A stretch of DNA of 64,000 bases from Mesorhizobium ciceri biovar biserrulae WSM1271 (GCF_000185905.1 NC_014923.1:1116001-1180000); one strand, 5' to 3'; numbered from the stretch's first letter, positions 45,501 through 54,029 are shown. The notes: generated by a model not told the origin, from the letters alone. Translations and numbers: made by a program.

Positions 45501-45758
45501 TCAAGCTAGCGCGACCGGATGCCGGTCCTGCGGGCAGGATGCAATCAGGGCCGGGATTGCGGTTGCATCGGAGGGGTGGCCCCTGATGATGTTGGCGACC
45601 TCGGCATCTGCCTGCTCGAACCAGTAGACCATGTCGGCGCGGCGCAGGTCCGTCGCGGCTTTCTTCAGCAGCGGCAGCAGGCTTTGCAATGCGCACAGCG
45701 TCTCCCAGCGGTTTGGCCGCGAGGTCGAGCCGGCCACCGCGCATGCTGACGATTGCAT
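45501..45758 (-). CDS. small protein of unknown function, RiPP-like cassette
   Basis: An 85-residue protein. A central helical segment (RWETLCALQSLLPLLKKAATDLRRADM) and YWFEQADAEVANIIRG follow a short Ser/Ala-rich start, and the C-terminus is Pro/Ala-rich with one Cys. No family recognised. The start is ATG at 45758, four bases after the stop of the preceding small gene, so the two are probably co-translated. Confidence 0.5.
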   Translation of the reverse strand: MQSSACAVAGSTSRPNRWETLCALQSLLPLLKKAATDLRRADMVYWFEQADAEVANIIRGHPSDATAIPALIASCPQDRHPVALA

Positions 45759-45762
45759 CTCG

Positions 45763-46017
45763 TTAGGCTCTCCGTGGCTGGGCGGCGCGATTGTCTTTTG
45801 CCTGCGCCTTGGGGTGCAGCGGGTTGCCGCTGAGCTGCGCGTGCCTGGCTGGCCGTGCGCCGCGAAGAACGTCGAAGGCCTCTGCATAGGCCATGCCCAG
45901 CAGATAGGAGATCATCGGAAAACGGCTTGCTTCGGCCATTTGCACGAGCTCATTGGTCATCGACGAAATATATTGAAGACTATCGATTTCCGACTGGCGT
46001 AAGGATTGATTTGGCAC
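45763..46017 (-). CDS. small protein of unknown function, RiPP-like cassette
   Basis: An 84-residue protein: helical N-terminal two thirds (EIDSLQYISSMTNELVQMAE, then ISYLLGMAYAEAFDVLRG) and a polar Arg/Gln/Lys-rich tail. The start is GTG at 46017 with AGGAG six bases upstream, better than any ATG nearby. It follows the SagB-type gene by 66 bp. I do not recognise it; it does not show a RiPP-recognition-element pattern to my eye. Confidence 0.55.
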   Translation of the reverse strand: MPNQSLRQSEIDSLQYISSMTNELVQMAEASRFPMISYLLGMAYAEAFDVLRGARPARHAQLSGNPLHPKAQAKDNRAAQPRRA

Positions 46018-46083
46018 GTGCTGCTCCTGTCTCTGGTTATACCCTGGGAACGCGTTACTGGCCGAATACACATTGTTGGTCGA

Positions 46084-47163
46084 CTAATTGATGGATTGGC
46101 CCGCGGTGGAGGGATCTCTTTCCGGGGTCGAGAGGGTCAAGGCATAGATCGGTGCGTCGGTGAGGCTGTCGAGACCAAGCAGCCGCTTGATCGCGGAATG
46201 ACTGAGCGCGGCTGTCGGGCACGCCGACAGGCCATGATTGGTCGCCGCCAGCATGATGTTCTGGCCGATATGGCCGGCCTCGATCAGCACGACACGATAG
46301 GCGTTGGCGTCCTCATATTTCCACATCGTGCGGTCGAGCCTGGCGCAAAGCAGGATCAGGCACGGCATGGCGTCAGCCCACTCCTGTCCGCCGACCAGTT
46401 CGGAGATCTTCGGCAGATGGTTCGCGGAAATCCTGCCAAGGTCGTGGTCGGCGGCGGAATAGTGATAGACACCGGGTTCGAGGCCATCGACGCCGAGCGC
46501 GACCACATAGGCCTCATAGGGATTTCGCGCGCCGCCGGAAGGGGTCATGCCAAGCGGCAGGGTGCCGACGCAATTGGCGGTCTCACCGATGATGCCGAGC
46601 CCGGCGAACAGGCAATCGGAAAGCTGTTTGGCCGTGATGGTGGGCTGAGCCGCCGTGCGGTTGGTGCGGCGCCGCGCCATCAAGCCAAGAAGTTCGTTGT
46701 CTTCCAGTGCATTCGGCAGCTGGATGGCGCCGGCGGAATTCTTGAGCAGGAGGTCCGGCTGCGGCGTATGGCCGGCGCGTTCTATCTGCCGCTCTTCCGC
46801 TTGCTCGATGGTCATGTATTCGCTGTCCTGGACGCAGAAATGCATCAGCGCCGTCGGAAGCCCCCAACTCCATTGTCCCGAAAACTGTTCCTCCTGCTCG
46901 GCGAGAGGCGATCCGGCGGTGACCAGGGCGGAAAAATCGAGCAACTGGGGAACGACAGCTTTTAGCTCGGACTTCGACCAGCCATGGGCGCGGGCAATGT
47001 CCGCCGTCGATGCCCATTTGTCCCACGATGCGAGAAGGCCGACCATATCAGGGCTGCATTCAAATACGCTTCTGGTCAGGAAGTTGCATGCCGTGACCTT
47101 GTTCGGTCCAGGGTAGAAAACAAGCGTTTTCGAAGAGCGCATTTTCATGAAGCTGGATGCCAT
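46084..47163 (-). CDS. SagB-type flavin dehydrogenase (nitroreductase fold)
   Basis: A 359-residue protein of the SagB/ThcOx class. Residues 1-~95 form an N-terminal part resembling a winged helix. The nitroreductase-like FMN domain spans ~155-345 with RRRTNR (164-169), PSGGARNPYEAYV (208-220) and YRVVLIEAGHIGQNIMLAA (289-307), all hallmarks of SagB-type oxidases. In characterised systems such enzymes oxidise azolines to azoles in ribosomally made peptides. No YcaO or cyclodehydratase gene is visible in the window, so the real reaction is open. It lies 51 bp after the small peptide gene at 47215-47310. Confidence 0.85.
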   Translation of the reverse strand: MASSFMKMRSSKTLVFYPGPNKVTACNFLTRSVFECSPDMVGLLASWDKWASTADIARAHGWSKSELKAVVPQLLDFSALVTAGSPLAEQEEQFSGQWSWGLPTALMHFCVQDSEYMTIEQAEERQIERAGHTPQPDLLLKNSAGAIQLPNALEDNELLGLMARRRTNRTAAQPTITAKQLSDCLFAGLGIIGETANCVGTLPLGMTPSGGARNPYEAYVVALGVDGLEPGVYHYSAADHDLGRISANHLPKISELVGGQEWADAMPCLILLCARLDRTMWKYEDANAYRVVLIEAGHIGQNIMLAATNHGLSACPTAALSHSAIKRLLGLDSLTDAPIYALTLSTPERDPSTAGQSIN

Positions 47164-47214
47164 CTGCGGAGCCGAGGCGCCGACAAGCGAACCGCTCGTC
47201 GGCGCAGAACGGCT

Positions 47215-47310
47215 TCAGCGCTTGTTGTAGTGCATGCCCTGCGAAAAGAAGACGGTCTGCGTGCCGGCGGCAATCGTCAGCTTCGGAGTATTGGTCACTT
47301 TCTTGGCCAT
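47215..47310 (-). CDS. 31-residue putative RiPP precursor peptide
   Basis: A tiny gene with a strong ribosome site (AGGAAAGGG, about four bases before the ATG). The product starts MAKKVTNTPKLTIAAG and ends SQGMHYNKR. It is basic, rich in Thr and Gln, has one Ser and lacks Cys, and has no signal peptide. It stands directly upstream of a SagB-type dehydrogenase on the same strand and behind a regulator. Small size, good translation signal and position make it a likely substrate peptide. The precursor role is inferred; no leader/core boundary can be drawn. Confidence 0.6.
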   Translation of the reverse strand: MAKKVTNTPKLTIAAGTQTVFFSQGMHYNKR

Positions 47311-47576
47311 TTTTATCCCTTTCCTGACCCCAATCTGGGATCCGTTGAAGGACCCCCGGAACGGGATCCGCGCGAAGAAAGGTAAGGTCGGAAGAGTTAA
47401 TGGTTTGTTAAAATTATAGTAAAACCACGAGTCGAAGGCGGATGCGTGGATTATCTTTCTTGGTACCAAAGTGTAAAATATCGATTTTATTCAGATACAG
47501 AGTAGACAATCGTTGGCGTACGCTTTATCGGCGTACGCTTATTCTTAATTGGCGTAAGACACGGCGATCCGAGGGA
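47311..47576. promoter_or_regulatory. AT-rich promoter region of the peptide/SagB cassette
   Basis: 266 bp between the regulator stop and the peptide start, markedly AT-richer than the surrounding genes. The minus strand carries a TATAAT-like box (revcomp of 47415-47421, ATTATAG). The regulator-proximal end contains three GGCGTA repeats (47515, 47530 and 47551), two of them as the 11-mer GGCGTACGCTT with the palindromic core GCGTACGC. I interpret this as an operator/promoter for the cassette. Confidence 0.5.
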
Positions 47577-48326
47577 TTAGCCCAACCCGTCCCGGGTGAG
47601 GCTGACAACCAGTTGGTCGACGCCCGGATCGTCGAGACTGATGACATGCGCCATGCTGATGGCATCCCTTGCGTGGATGTTGGCAATGTCGCGCCGCATG
47701 ATGACGGACACGAATGCCGGGCCGGCCTCCGTCAGAAGCATGGCCTTGCCCATCAGCACCGGTTCGGAGATGGGAGCCCATTGCACGGAGATCAGCGACG
47801 GCTCTCCGGTCTGGCGGCGATTGATGCCGCTGAAATAAATCCAGTTCAGCCGCGAGATCGCCACGCCATAGTGATTGCCGCGCGCTCGTGCCCAGGTCGA
47901 TCCCCGGCGCTCCGACCACCCGGTGACCCGTCGAAAGGTGACCAGTTCGGCTTCCCGCCGCACGAAGGTCACCGAGCGCACCAGGAGGTCGAGGCGGCCC
48001 GGGATCGAGAAATAGGTGAAATAGGTGCCGCCCGCGATCGAAGGGCTGGGAGGGCGGATCATCTGGTTGAACAGGCTCTCGGACACCGGCGGCAGGCCGC
48101 GCATCACTGGCTCGGGTGTGCCGGGATCCTGGTACAGTTCCGCCTCGTCGATGCGAAAGTAGTCGCATATCAGCTTGGCTGTGGCCTTGTTGGGAACGGT
48201 CTGCCCTTGCAGGTAGCGTTCGAACTGGGTGCGATTGATGTGCAGCTCACGGCATACCGCGCTTACGGAGGCATGGTCCTTGCACAGCCGTCTAAGGTTT
48301 GCAGCGAGATTCTCGCGAATTGACAC
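47577..48326 (-). CDS. XRE-type HTH regulator with unrecognised C-terminal domain
   Basis: A 249-residue protein. Residues 1-~65 are a helix-turn-helix of the Cro/XRE type (SIRENLAANLRRLCKDHASV, CRELHINRTQFERYLQGQTVPN). The remaining ~170 residues form a domain I cannot place, with YFTYFSIPGRLDLLVRSVTF and SRLNWIYFSGINRR, possibly a ligand-binding or sensory fold. The start is GTG at 48326 with GGAAG eight bases upstream; a GTG at 48419 would add 31 residues without a ribosome site. It lies upstream of the peptide gene on the same strand and probably regulates it through the GGCGTA repeats. Confidence 0.75.
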   Translation of the reverse strand: MSIRENLAANLRRLCKDHASVSAVCRELHINRTQFERYLQGQTVPNKATAKLICDYFRIDEAELYQDPGTPEPVMRGLPPVSESLFNQMIRPPSPSIAGGTYFTYFSIPGRLDLLVRSVTFVRREAELVTFRRVTGWSERRGSTWARARGNHYGVAISRLNWIYFSGINRRQTGEPSLISVQWAPISEPVLMGKAMLLTEAGPAFVSVIMRRDIANIHARDAISMAHVISLDDPGVDQLVVSLTRDGLG

Positions 48327-48657
48327 GTCTTTGCTTCCGCAGGCGGATTTTTCATTTCGACTCGAAATCCATATAGCGTCTCCGGTCGCCCCCGCCGAAA
48401 CGCCTTGGCCACAACGCACAGAAAAAACTGATTTGGTAACGTCAATTTAGTGGGGCGGTTTGCAAAAAAAACGGAAACAATCGACGAGCGCTTCCGCCAT
48501 AAGTCCAATTGACAAAAGTCTTGCCGGAGATTGCGAAAACAGGCGGCGCGGCGCGCGGCCTTTTAGGCGCGCCGGCACGGCAAATGCCAGCCGTGGAGGC
48601 CAGCCCGGACGAGCGTCGCGGACTGCATATGGCGCGGAGAGCGAGGAATTAATCCGC
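48327..48657. other. intergenic region, no gene supported
   Basis: 331 bp between the regulator start and tRNA-Ala. It contains poly-A stretches near 48420-48475 (AAAAAAAACGG) and must hold the regulator promoter, but no -35/-10 pair stands out. A minus-strand frame at 48263-48508 crosses the regulator start in another phase and is not credible. Confidence 0.4.
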
Positions 48658-48733
<76 letters not shown>

Positions 48734-48893
48734 GTCCAGCGGATGGGCGCATTTATCGGGCGCCGCGGTTTCCTGTCAAGGCGGAGGTTTGCCGAAATCC
48801 AGTGGCCTGGCAGCCGTACCGGCGCACCGTGGCAGGCGGCCCTTGCCGGTTTCGCGTGCAATGGCTACATGTCGGCAACAATTGGAGACCGGC

Positions 48894-49184
48894 ATGCTCG
48901 CCCTCATTCAGACAATCGTCATGGCGCTCGACCTCTACTGGTGGATCATCATCGCATCGGCGATCTTTTCCTGGCTTTACGCCTTCAACGTCGTCAACTC
49001 GCGCAATCAGTTCGTCGGTTCCATCGGCAACATGCTCTATCGGCTGACCGAACCGGCGTTGCGGCCGATCCGCCGTTTCATGCCGGACCTTGGCGGCATC
49101 GACATCTCGCCGATCATCCTGCTTCTGATCCTGTTCTTCCTGCGGCAGTTCATATTGACCAGTGTGGCGCCTCTGGTCCTGTGA
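48894..49184 (+). CDS. YggT-family membrane protein
   Basis: A 96-residue protein with two membrane segments ([21 protein letters not shown] and [18 protein letters not shown]) and the typical internal [20 protein letters not shown] motif. YggT proteins are linked to cell-shape maintenance and osmotic tolerance. The ATG at 48894 has GGAG six bases upstream. It lies 13 bp before the DUF167 gene, a partnership often seen in Proteobacteria. Confidence 0.9.
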   Translation: MLALIQTIVMALDLYWWIIIASAIFSWLYAFNVVNSRNQFVGSIGNMLYRLTEPALRPIRRFMPDLGGIDISPIILLLILFFLRQFILTSVAPLVL

Positions 49185-49197
49185 GGCCGATGATCGT

Positions 49198-49515
49198 ATG
49201 AGCGCGCCGTTTCGCCTGCGCGATGATGGCGTCGAGCTGTTTGTCCGGCTGACGCCGAAGGCTGCGCTGGACAGGCTCGAAGGCATCGAGACCACGGCGG
49301 ACGAGCGAAGCCATCTGAAAGCGCGCGTCCGCGCCGTGCCGGAAAACGGCGCCGCCAATCATGCGCTCGAAAAGCTGATTGCCAAGGCGATTGGCGTGCC
49401 GGGGTCCGCCGTCTCGGTTGTCGCCGGCGGCACGGCGCGGCTGAAGACCGTGCGCATTGAAGGCGATCCGGAGACGTTGGCGAAAAGCATCGAGGCGCTC
49501 GGCCATCAGGCCTGA
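49198..49515 (+). CDS. DUF167 (YggU-family) protein
   Basis: A 105-residue protein with the family pattern LFVRLTPKA near residue 14, [24 protein letters not shown] and the [11 protein letters not shown] motif. Function is unknown; it is widely conserved next to yggT. The start is ATG at 49198. Confidence 0.9.
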   Translation: MSAPFRLRDDGVELFVRLTPKAALDRLEGIETTADERSHLKARVRAVPENGAANHALEKLIAKAIGVPGSAVSVVAGGTARLKTVRIEGDPETLAKSIEALGHQA

Positions 49516-49531
49516 TGTCCTTGCCGGAGGG

Positions 49532-50413
49532 TCAATCCCCCAGCGGCAAACGCGGATCGTCAACTTTCAACGTGTTGACGCTCTGCTTGATGCGGCGCAG
49601 ATTTTCTAGAACCCTTGGTCCGCGCGTCTCGGCGACCGAGGTGACGATCATGTCGACGATCGACAGCAGCGCATAGCGCGACGATGTCGGCTTGTAGATA
49701 TTGCCGTCTTCCAGCGACTGGAAATGGATGACCGTGTCGGCGACCTTGGCGAGCGCGGAGTCCGGCGGGGTGATGGCGATCGTCGTGGCGCCATATTGCT
49801 GGGCGACCTGCACCGCATCGATGACCGATCGTGCATAGCCGGAGACGGAGAAGGCGATCAGCGTGGTGTCGGGGGTGGCGACGGCGGCGTACATGCGTTG
49901 CAACTGTCCGTCGATTTGCGCCAGCACCGACACGCCAAGCCTGAACAGCCGGTTCTGCATTTCGGTCGCCATCATCGACGAAATGCCACCGGAGCCGATG
50001 CACAGCACATTGCCGGAAACCGCGATGCGTGCGGCGACGGCGACCAGCGTCGTCATGTCGAGGTTTTCGCTGGCGCGCTGGATGGCCGATATCGCCGCTT
50101 CGGTGATGGCGGAAGCGATGCGCTGTTCGCGGGCATCGCGGCTCAACGGCTCCGGCGACAGATACTGGCCGCCGATGGCGATGGCTTGCGCCAGATAGAA
50201 TTTGAAGTCGCGCAGGCCCTCGCAGCCGAGGTTGCGGCAGAACCGCGTCACCGTCGGCTCGCTGACACCGACGCGCGCGGCAATTTCCGAAATCGCCGCC
50301 TTGGAAACGAAGTCGAGGTCTGCCAGCACGAAGCCGGCCAGCTTGCGATCCGACTTCGTTCCGTCCTGCGACATCAGCTGCAGGCGCGTGATGATGTCGG
50401 CCGGCGTCTTCAT
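49532..50413 (-). CDS. RpiR/MurR-family transcriptional regulator
   Basis: A 293-residue regulator. The N-terminal HTH_6 domain is at residues ~1-80 (VSKAAISEIAARVGVSEPTVTRFCRNLGCEGLRDFKF, split over the recognition helix). The C-terminal SIS domain has NVLCIGSGGISSMMA for binding a sugar phosphate. It probably controls the adjacent ABC ATPase and the divergent importer. The start is ATG at 50413, 10 bp after the ATPase stop, so the three minus-strand genes (SDR, ATPase, regulator) form an operon. Confidence 0.89.
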   Translation of the reverse strand: MKTPADIITRLQLMSQDGTKSDRKLAGFVLADLDFVSKAAISEIAARVGVSEPTVTRFCRNLGCEGLRDFKFYLAQAIAIGGQYLSPEPLSRDAREQRIASAITEAAISAIQRASENLDMTTLVAVAARIAVSGNVLCIGSGGISSMMATEMQNRLFRLGVSVLAQIDGQLQRMYAAVATPDTTLIAFSVSGYARSVIDAVQVAQQYGATTIAITPPDSALAKVADTVIHFQSLEDGNIYKPTSSRYALLSIVDMIVTSVAETRGPRVLENLRRIKQSVNTLKVDDPRLPLGD

Positions 50414-50423
50414 GCTGATATTT

Positions 50424-51491
50424 TCATAGAGGCAGGCCCGTCGCCTTGTCGAACAGATGGATGTTGCCGGGATCGACCGAGACCGGCAGCAGGTCTCCCG
50501 GCCTGACCGGCACCCTGTCACGGAACACGGCGCGTACCGTATCAGCACCGATAGCGCCATAGACATGTGTTTCGGAGCCGGTGGGCTCAACGACATCCAC
50601 CCTGATCGCCATCGCGTCGACAGCCTCGCCGATGACAAAATGCTCGGGCCGGATGCCGGCCTCCACCGCGCTGTCCGCCGGCACCTGTTTGCCGGCAAGC
50701 GCCAGCCGCCCGCCGCCGGCCGATTCGAACCAGGTTTTCTCAAGCGTCGTCTTGAGCGAACCCGAGACGAAACTCATCGACGGCGAGCCGAGGAAGGAGG
50801 CGACGAACTTGTTGGCCGGCCTGTCATAGAGCTCCAGCGGCGCCCCGACCTGCTGGATCCTGCCGCGATCCATCACGACGATGCGGTCGGCCATGGTCAT
50901 GGCCTCGATCTGGTCGTGGGTGACGTAGACGATCGTCGACTTCAGCCGCTGGTGCAGCGCCTTGATCTCGACTCGCATCTGCACGCGCAATTGTGCGTCG
51001 AGATTGGACAGCGGTTCGTCGAACAGGAACACAGACGGTTCGCGCACGATGGCGCGGCCCATGGCGACGCGCTGGCGCTGGCCGCCCGACAGCTGGCGGG
51101 GATAGCGGTCGAGATAGGAGAAGAGATTGAGGACCCCGGACGCCTTCTTGACCTTCTCATCGATTACCGTGCGCGTCTCGCCGCGTATCTTCGGGCCGAA
51201 ACCGATATTGTCTGATGCCTTCAGATGCGGAAACAGCGCATAGGACTGGAACACCATGGCGATGTTGCGCTGCTGCGGCGGCAGCGCGTTGGCGCGCACG
51301 CCGCCGATCAACAGATCGCCGGAAGTGATCGTCTCCAGGCCGGCGAGCATGCGCAGCAAGGTCGACTTGCCGCAGCCGGACGGCCCGACCAGGACGACGA
51401 ACTCGCCGCTCTTGATATCGAGGCTGATGTTCTCGAGGATCTTGTGCTGCCCGAAGGATTTCGACAGGTCGCGGAACTCGACGTCGGTCAT
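50424..51491 (-). CDS. sugar-type ABC transporter ATP-binding protein (UgpC/MalK-like)
   Basis: A 355-residue ATPase: Walker A GPSGCGKST, signature LSGGQRQRVAMGR, Walker B VFLFDEPLSNLD, H-loop VTHDQIEAM and a C-terminal OB-fold regulatory domain. It energises carbohydrate importers of the MalK/UgpC class. The matching binding protein and permeases lie on the opposite strand from 52466. The ATG at 51491 has GGGAG seven bases upstream and lies 2 bp after the SDR stop. Confidence 0.92.
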   Translation of the reverse strand: MTDVEFRDLSKSFGQHKILENISLDIKSGEFVVLVGPSGCGKSTLLRMLAGLETITSGDLLIGGVRANALPPQQRNIAMVFQSYALFPHLKASDNIGFGPKIRGETRTVIDEKVKKASGVLNLFSYLDRYPRQLSGGQRQRVAMGRAIVREPSVFLFDEPLSNLDAQLRVQMRVEIKALHQRLKSTIVYVTHDQIEAMTMADRIVVMDRGRIQQVGAPLELYDRPANKFVASFLGSPSMSFVSGSLKTTLEKTWFESAGGGRLALAGKQVPADSAVEAGIRPEHFVIGEAVDAMAIRVDVVEPTGSETHVYGAIGADTVRAVFRDRVPVRPGDLLPVSVDPGNIHLFDKATGLPL

Positions 51492-51493
51492 GC

Positions 51494-52282
51494 TCACGCT
51501 CCCAATATGTCGTCGATGAAGGGCAGGCAACCGGCGGTCAGTCCCGCGTCCACGGGCATCACCACGCCTGTTACTCCCGATGCGCGATCGGACGCAAGGA
51601 AAGCGACGGCTTCCGCCACTTCCGCAGCGTTGACGATGCGACCGAGCGGATAGAGCCGCTGCAATTTGCCGAGGATTTCGGGATCCTTGGCAAGGCGGTG
51701 GTCCCAGGCGGCGGTGCGGATCGATCCGGGGCAGACGACATTGGCGCGCAGGCCGCTGCGGCCGAGCTCGACGGCGATCGCCTTGGCATAGGCGTTGATG
51801 CCGGCCTTGGCCGCGGCATAGGCGGGATTGCCGAAATGCGCGATGGCGTTGACCGAGGAGATGAAGACGACGCTGCCAGAGCCACGGCTGGCCATCGCCT
51901 TGACCAGCGGATCGGCGAAATTCATCACGCCGGTCAGGTTGAGGTCGAGTTCCTGCTCAATCCTGTCGGGGTTGAGCGCGGGGAGCGTCTCGGCGCGCGT
52001 CCAGCCGGCATTGTTGATGAGAATGTCGGGCACACCGTCCCGGTCGAGGATGGCGGCGATCGCCGTGGCTATCGACGCCTTGTCGAGAAGATCGAAGACG
52101 TGGCGGGCGGCAAAATGCGGGCTCTTCAACGCCTCGCTCGACTGGTCGCAGCCTACGACCCTGGCGCCCCTTTGCGCCATCAGCGCCACGATGGCCGTGC
52201 CGAGGCCGCCGCCCGCACCCGTCACAACGACAGTCTTGCCCTCGAATTCGGCCCTGCCTTCGAGTTCCGTTTGCGAAACCAC
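51494..52282 (-). CDS. SDR-family oxidoreductase
   Basis: A 262-residue short-chain dehydrogenase: TGAGGGLGTA near residue 21, NNAGW, catalytic SSVNAIAHFGNPAYAAAKAG and a C-terminal GVTGVVMPVDAG. The start GTG at 52282 lies 11 bases after GGAGG. It is the first gene of the minus arm, opposite the importer, and might oxidise the imported sugar alcohol. Confidence 0.88.
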   Translation of the reverse strand: MVSQTELEGRAEFEGKTVVVTGAGGGLGTAIVALMAQRGARVVGCDQSSEALKSPHFAARHVFDLLDKASIATAIAAILDRDGVPDILINNAGWTRAETLPALNPDRIEQELDLNLTGVMNFADPLVKAMASRGSGSVVFISSVNAIAHFGNPAYAAAKAGINAYAKAIAVELGRSGLRANVVCPGSIRTAAWDHRLAKDPEILGKLQRLYPLGRIVNAAEVAEAVAFLASDRASGVTGVVMPVDAGLTAGCLPFIDDILGA

Positions 52283-52465
52283 CGTGCGTCATCCTCCGGG
52301 ATCTTCGACAGGTCGGATCAGGCCTAGTCCACAAAATGTAATTAAGCAACAGAATAATCTGCTTGCAAGCCTTCAAATCCTCGATAATGTAGGAAAGTCA
52401 CATAAATCTTCTGCTTGGGTAACGAAGAGGCGCGCAGGCGCAAAAATCAAAATGGGAGAGTTCAA

Positions 52466-53698
52466 ATGAGTCTTGCAAAATGGACTGTCGGCCTGATGGC
52501 CGGAATGAGCATGCTGGCAATTGCGGCGCAGGCGGATGCGGGCGAGGTGCGGGTCACCGTGGCCGAGTACAGCGCCAAGACTGGCCCATATTTCGACAGC
52601 GTCAAGAAGGAATTCGAGGCGGCGAACCCCGGCATCACGGTCAAGTTCGAAGTGGTGCCGTGGGATGTGCTGCTGCAGAAGCTGACCACCGACATCACCG
52701 CCGGCACCAATGCCGATCTGTCGATCATCGGCACGCGCTGGCTGATCGACTTCGTCCAGCAGGATGTCGCCGAGCCGCTCGACGGCTACATCAAGCCCGA
52801 CTTCAAGGACCGCTTCATCGACACCTTCCTGTCGCCCTCGATCATGGATGGCAAGACCTACGGCCTGCCGATCGCTGCCTCGGCGCGCGCCATGTACTAC
52901 AACAAGGAGCTGTTCGAGAAGGCCGGCATCGCCAAGCCACCGGCAAACTGGACCGAGTTGCAGGAAGATGCGCGCAAGATCAAGGCTCTGGGGTCCGGCA
53001 CGTTCGGCTTCGGCCTGCAGGGCAAGGAGATCGAGACCGACGTTTATTACTACTATGCGATGTGGTCCTACGGCACGGAAATCCTCAACAAGGACGGCAC
53101 TTCGGGCCTGAGCACGCCCGGCGCGCTTGAAGCCGCCAAACTCTACAAGTCGATGATCGACGAAGGCCTGACCGAACCCGGCGTCACCTCCAACAACCGC
53201 GAGGACGTGCAGAACCTTTTCAAGCAGGGCAAGGTCGGCATGATGATCACCGCACCCTTCCTGTCCAACCAGATCAAGGACGAGGCGCCGAACCTGAAAT
53301 ACGGCGTTGCGGCCATTCCCGCTGGACCGACCGGCGCGCGCGGCACCTATGGCGTCACCGATTCCATCATCATGTTCAAGAACTCCAAGAACAAGGACGA
53401 GGCCTGGAAGCTGCTCGATTTCCTGTTCACCACGGAGCAGCGTGCCAAGTTCACACAGGGCGAAGGCTTCCTGCCGGTGAACAAGGAAGAGGCCAAGATG
53501 GACTACTACGTCAACAATGCCGATCTGGCCGCGTTCACCGCTCTGCTGCCCGACGCCCGCTTCGCGCCGGTCATCCCGGGCTGGGAAGAGGTCGCCCAGA
53601 TCACGTCGGACGCCATGCAGAAGATCTATCTCGGCGGCGACCCCGAGGCCGGTTTGAAAGACGCAGCCGCCAAGGCCAATGCGGTGCTGAAGAAGTAG
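52466..53698 (+). CDS. sugar ABC transporter substrate-binding protein (family 1)
   Basis: A 410-residue periplasmic binding protein. It has a Sec signal (a hydrophobic core in GLMAGMSMLAIAAQADAGEV, cleavage after ADA near residue 23). The mature domain has VKKEFEAANPGITVKFEVVPWDVLLQKL and GLPIAASARAMYYNKELFEKAG, typical of MalE/UgpB-type carbohydrate binders. The ATG at 52466 is behind GGGAGAG. A strong hairpin and a palindromic element separate it from the permeases. Confidence 0.91.
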   Translation: MSLAKWTVGLMAGMSMLAIAAQADAGEVRVTVAEYSAKTGPYFDSVKKEFEAANPGITVKFEVVPWDVLLQKLTTDITAGTNADLSIIGTRWLIDFVQQDVAEPLDGYIKPDFKDRFIDTFLSPSIMDGKTYGLPIAASARAMYYNKELFEKAGIAKPPANWTELQEDARKIKALGSGTFGFGLQGKEIETDVYYYYAMWSYGTEILNKDGTSGLSTPGALEAAKLYKSMIDEGLTEPGVTSNNREDVQNLFKQGKVGMMITAPFLSNQIKDEAPNLKYGVAAIPAGPTGARGTYGVTDSIIMFKNSKNKDEAWKLLDFLFTTEQRAKFTQGEGFLPVNKEEAKMDYYVNNADLAAFTALLPDARFAPVIPGWEEVAQITSDAMQKIYLGGDPEAGLKDAAAKANAVLKK

Positions 53699-53737
53699 GG
53701 GCAGTGCTGAAGGAATAGGGCGTATCTCCCTGCGCCC

Positions 53738-53771
53738 GTGGCGCGCCCCAGATTCAGGCGGGGCGCGCCAC
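53738..53771 (+). promoter_or_regulatory. intercistronic hairpin after the binding-protein gene
   Basis: GTGGCGCGCCCC / GGGGCGCGCCAC is a perfect 12-bp stem with a 10-base loop, 40 bp after the binding-protein stop. No T-run follows, so it is likelier a barrier to 3' exonucleases or a partial attenuator than a full terminator. Confidence 0.65.
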
Positions 53772-53825
53772 ATCTTGCAGCCTCGAGCAGAAAGATAGTT
53801 CGTCGATGTCAACGCCGCCCAGCCA

Positions 53826-54029
53826 GGCTCCTTTCCTCTCCCACCGGAGGGGGGAGAGGTGGCTCGGCGAAGCCGAGACGGAGTGGGGGAACCACCTGGC
53901 AGCCACCGCGAACGGATATAGGAAGAGCACCAGGCGCAAGCCTCGCCTTGCGCCCAAGGGGTCGACCCCCACTCCGTCGAGCTTCGCTCGACACCTCTCC
54001 CCCGATCGACGGGCGAGAGGAAAGGGGCC
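53826..54029. repeat. 204-bp palindromic element with long inverted arms
   Basis: The left arm (53826-53889, from GGCTCCTTTCCTCTCCCACC to GGAGTGGGGG) and the right arm (53966-54029) are inverse copies of about 64 bp with scattered mismatches. Each arm contains its own small dyad (GGCTCGGC-GAA-GCCGAG; GTCGAG-CTTC-GCTCGAC). A ~76-bp centre separates them. No transposase and no clear target duplication are visible. It looks like a MITE or an intergenic mosaic element inserted within an ABC operon. Confidence 0.8.

Noticed and set aside
46084-47310. Canonical thiazole/oxazole-modified microcin cluster
   Set aside because: No YcaO or cyclodehydratase partner and no Cys in the peptide; I therefore describe it only as RiPP-like.
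48263-48508. 81-codon minus-strand frame over the regulator start
   Set aside because: It overlaps the regulator's first codons in a different phase and lacks a ribosome site; the GTG at 48326 explains the region better.
53826-54029. Insertion sequence
   Set aside because: Inverse arms are present but there is no transposase frame and no visible target duplication.
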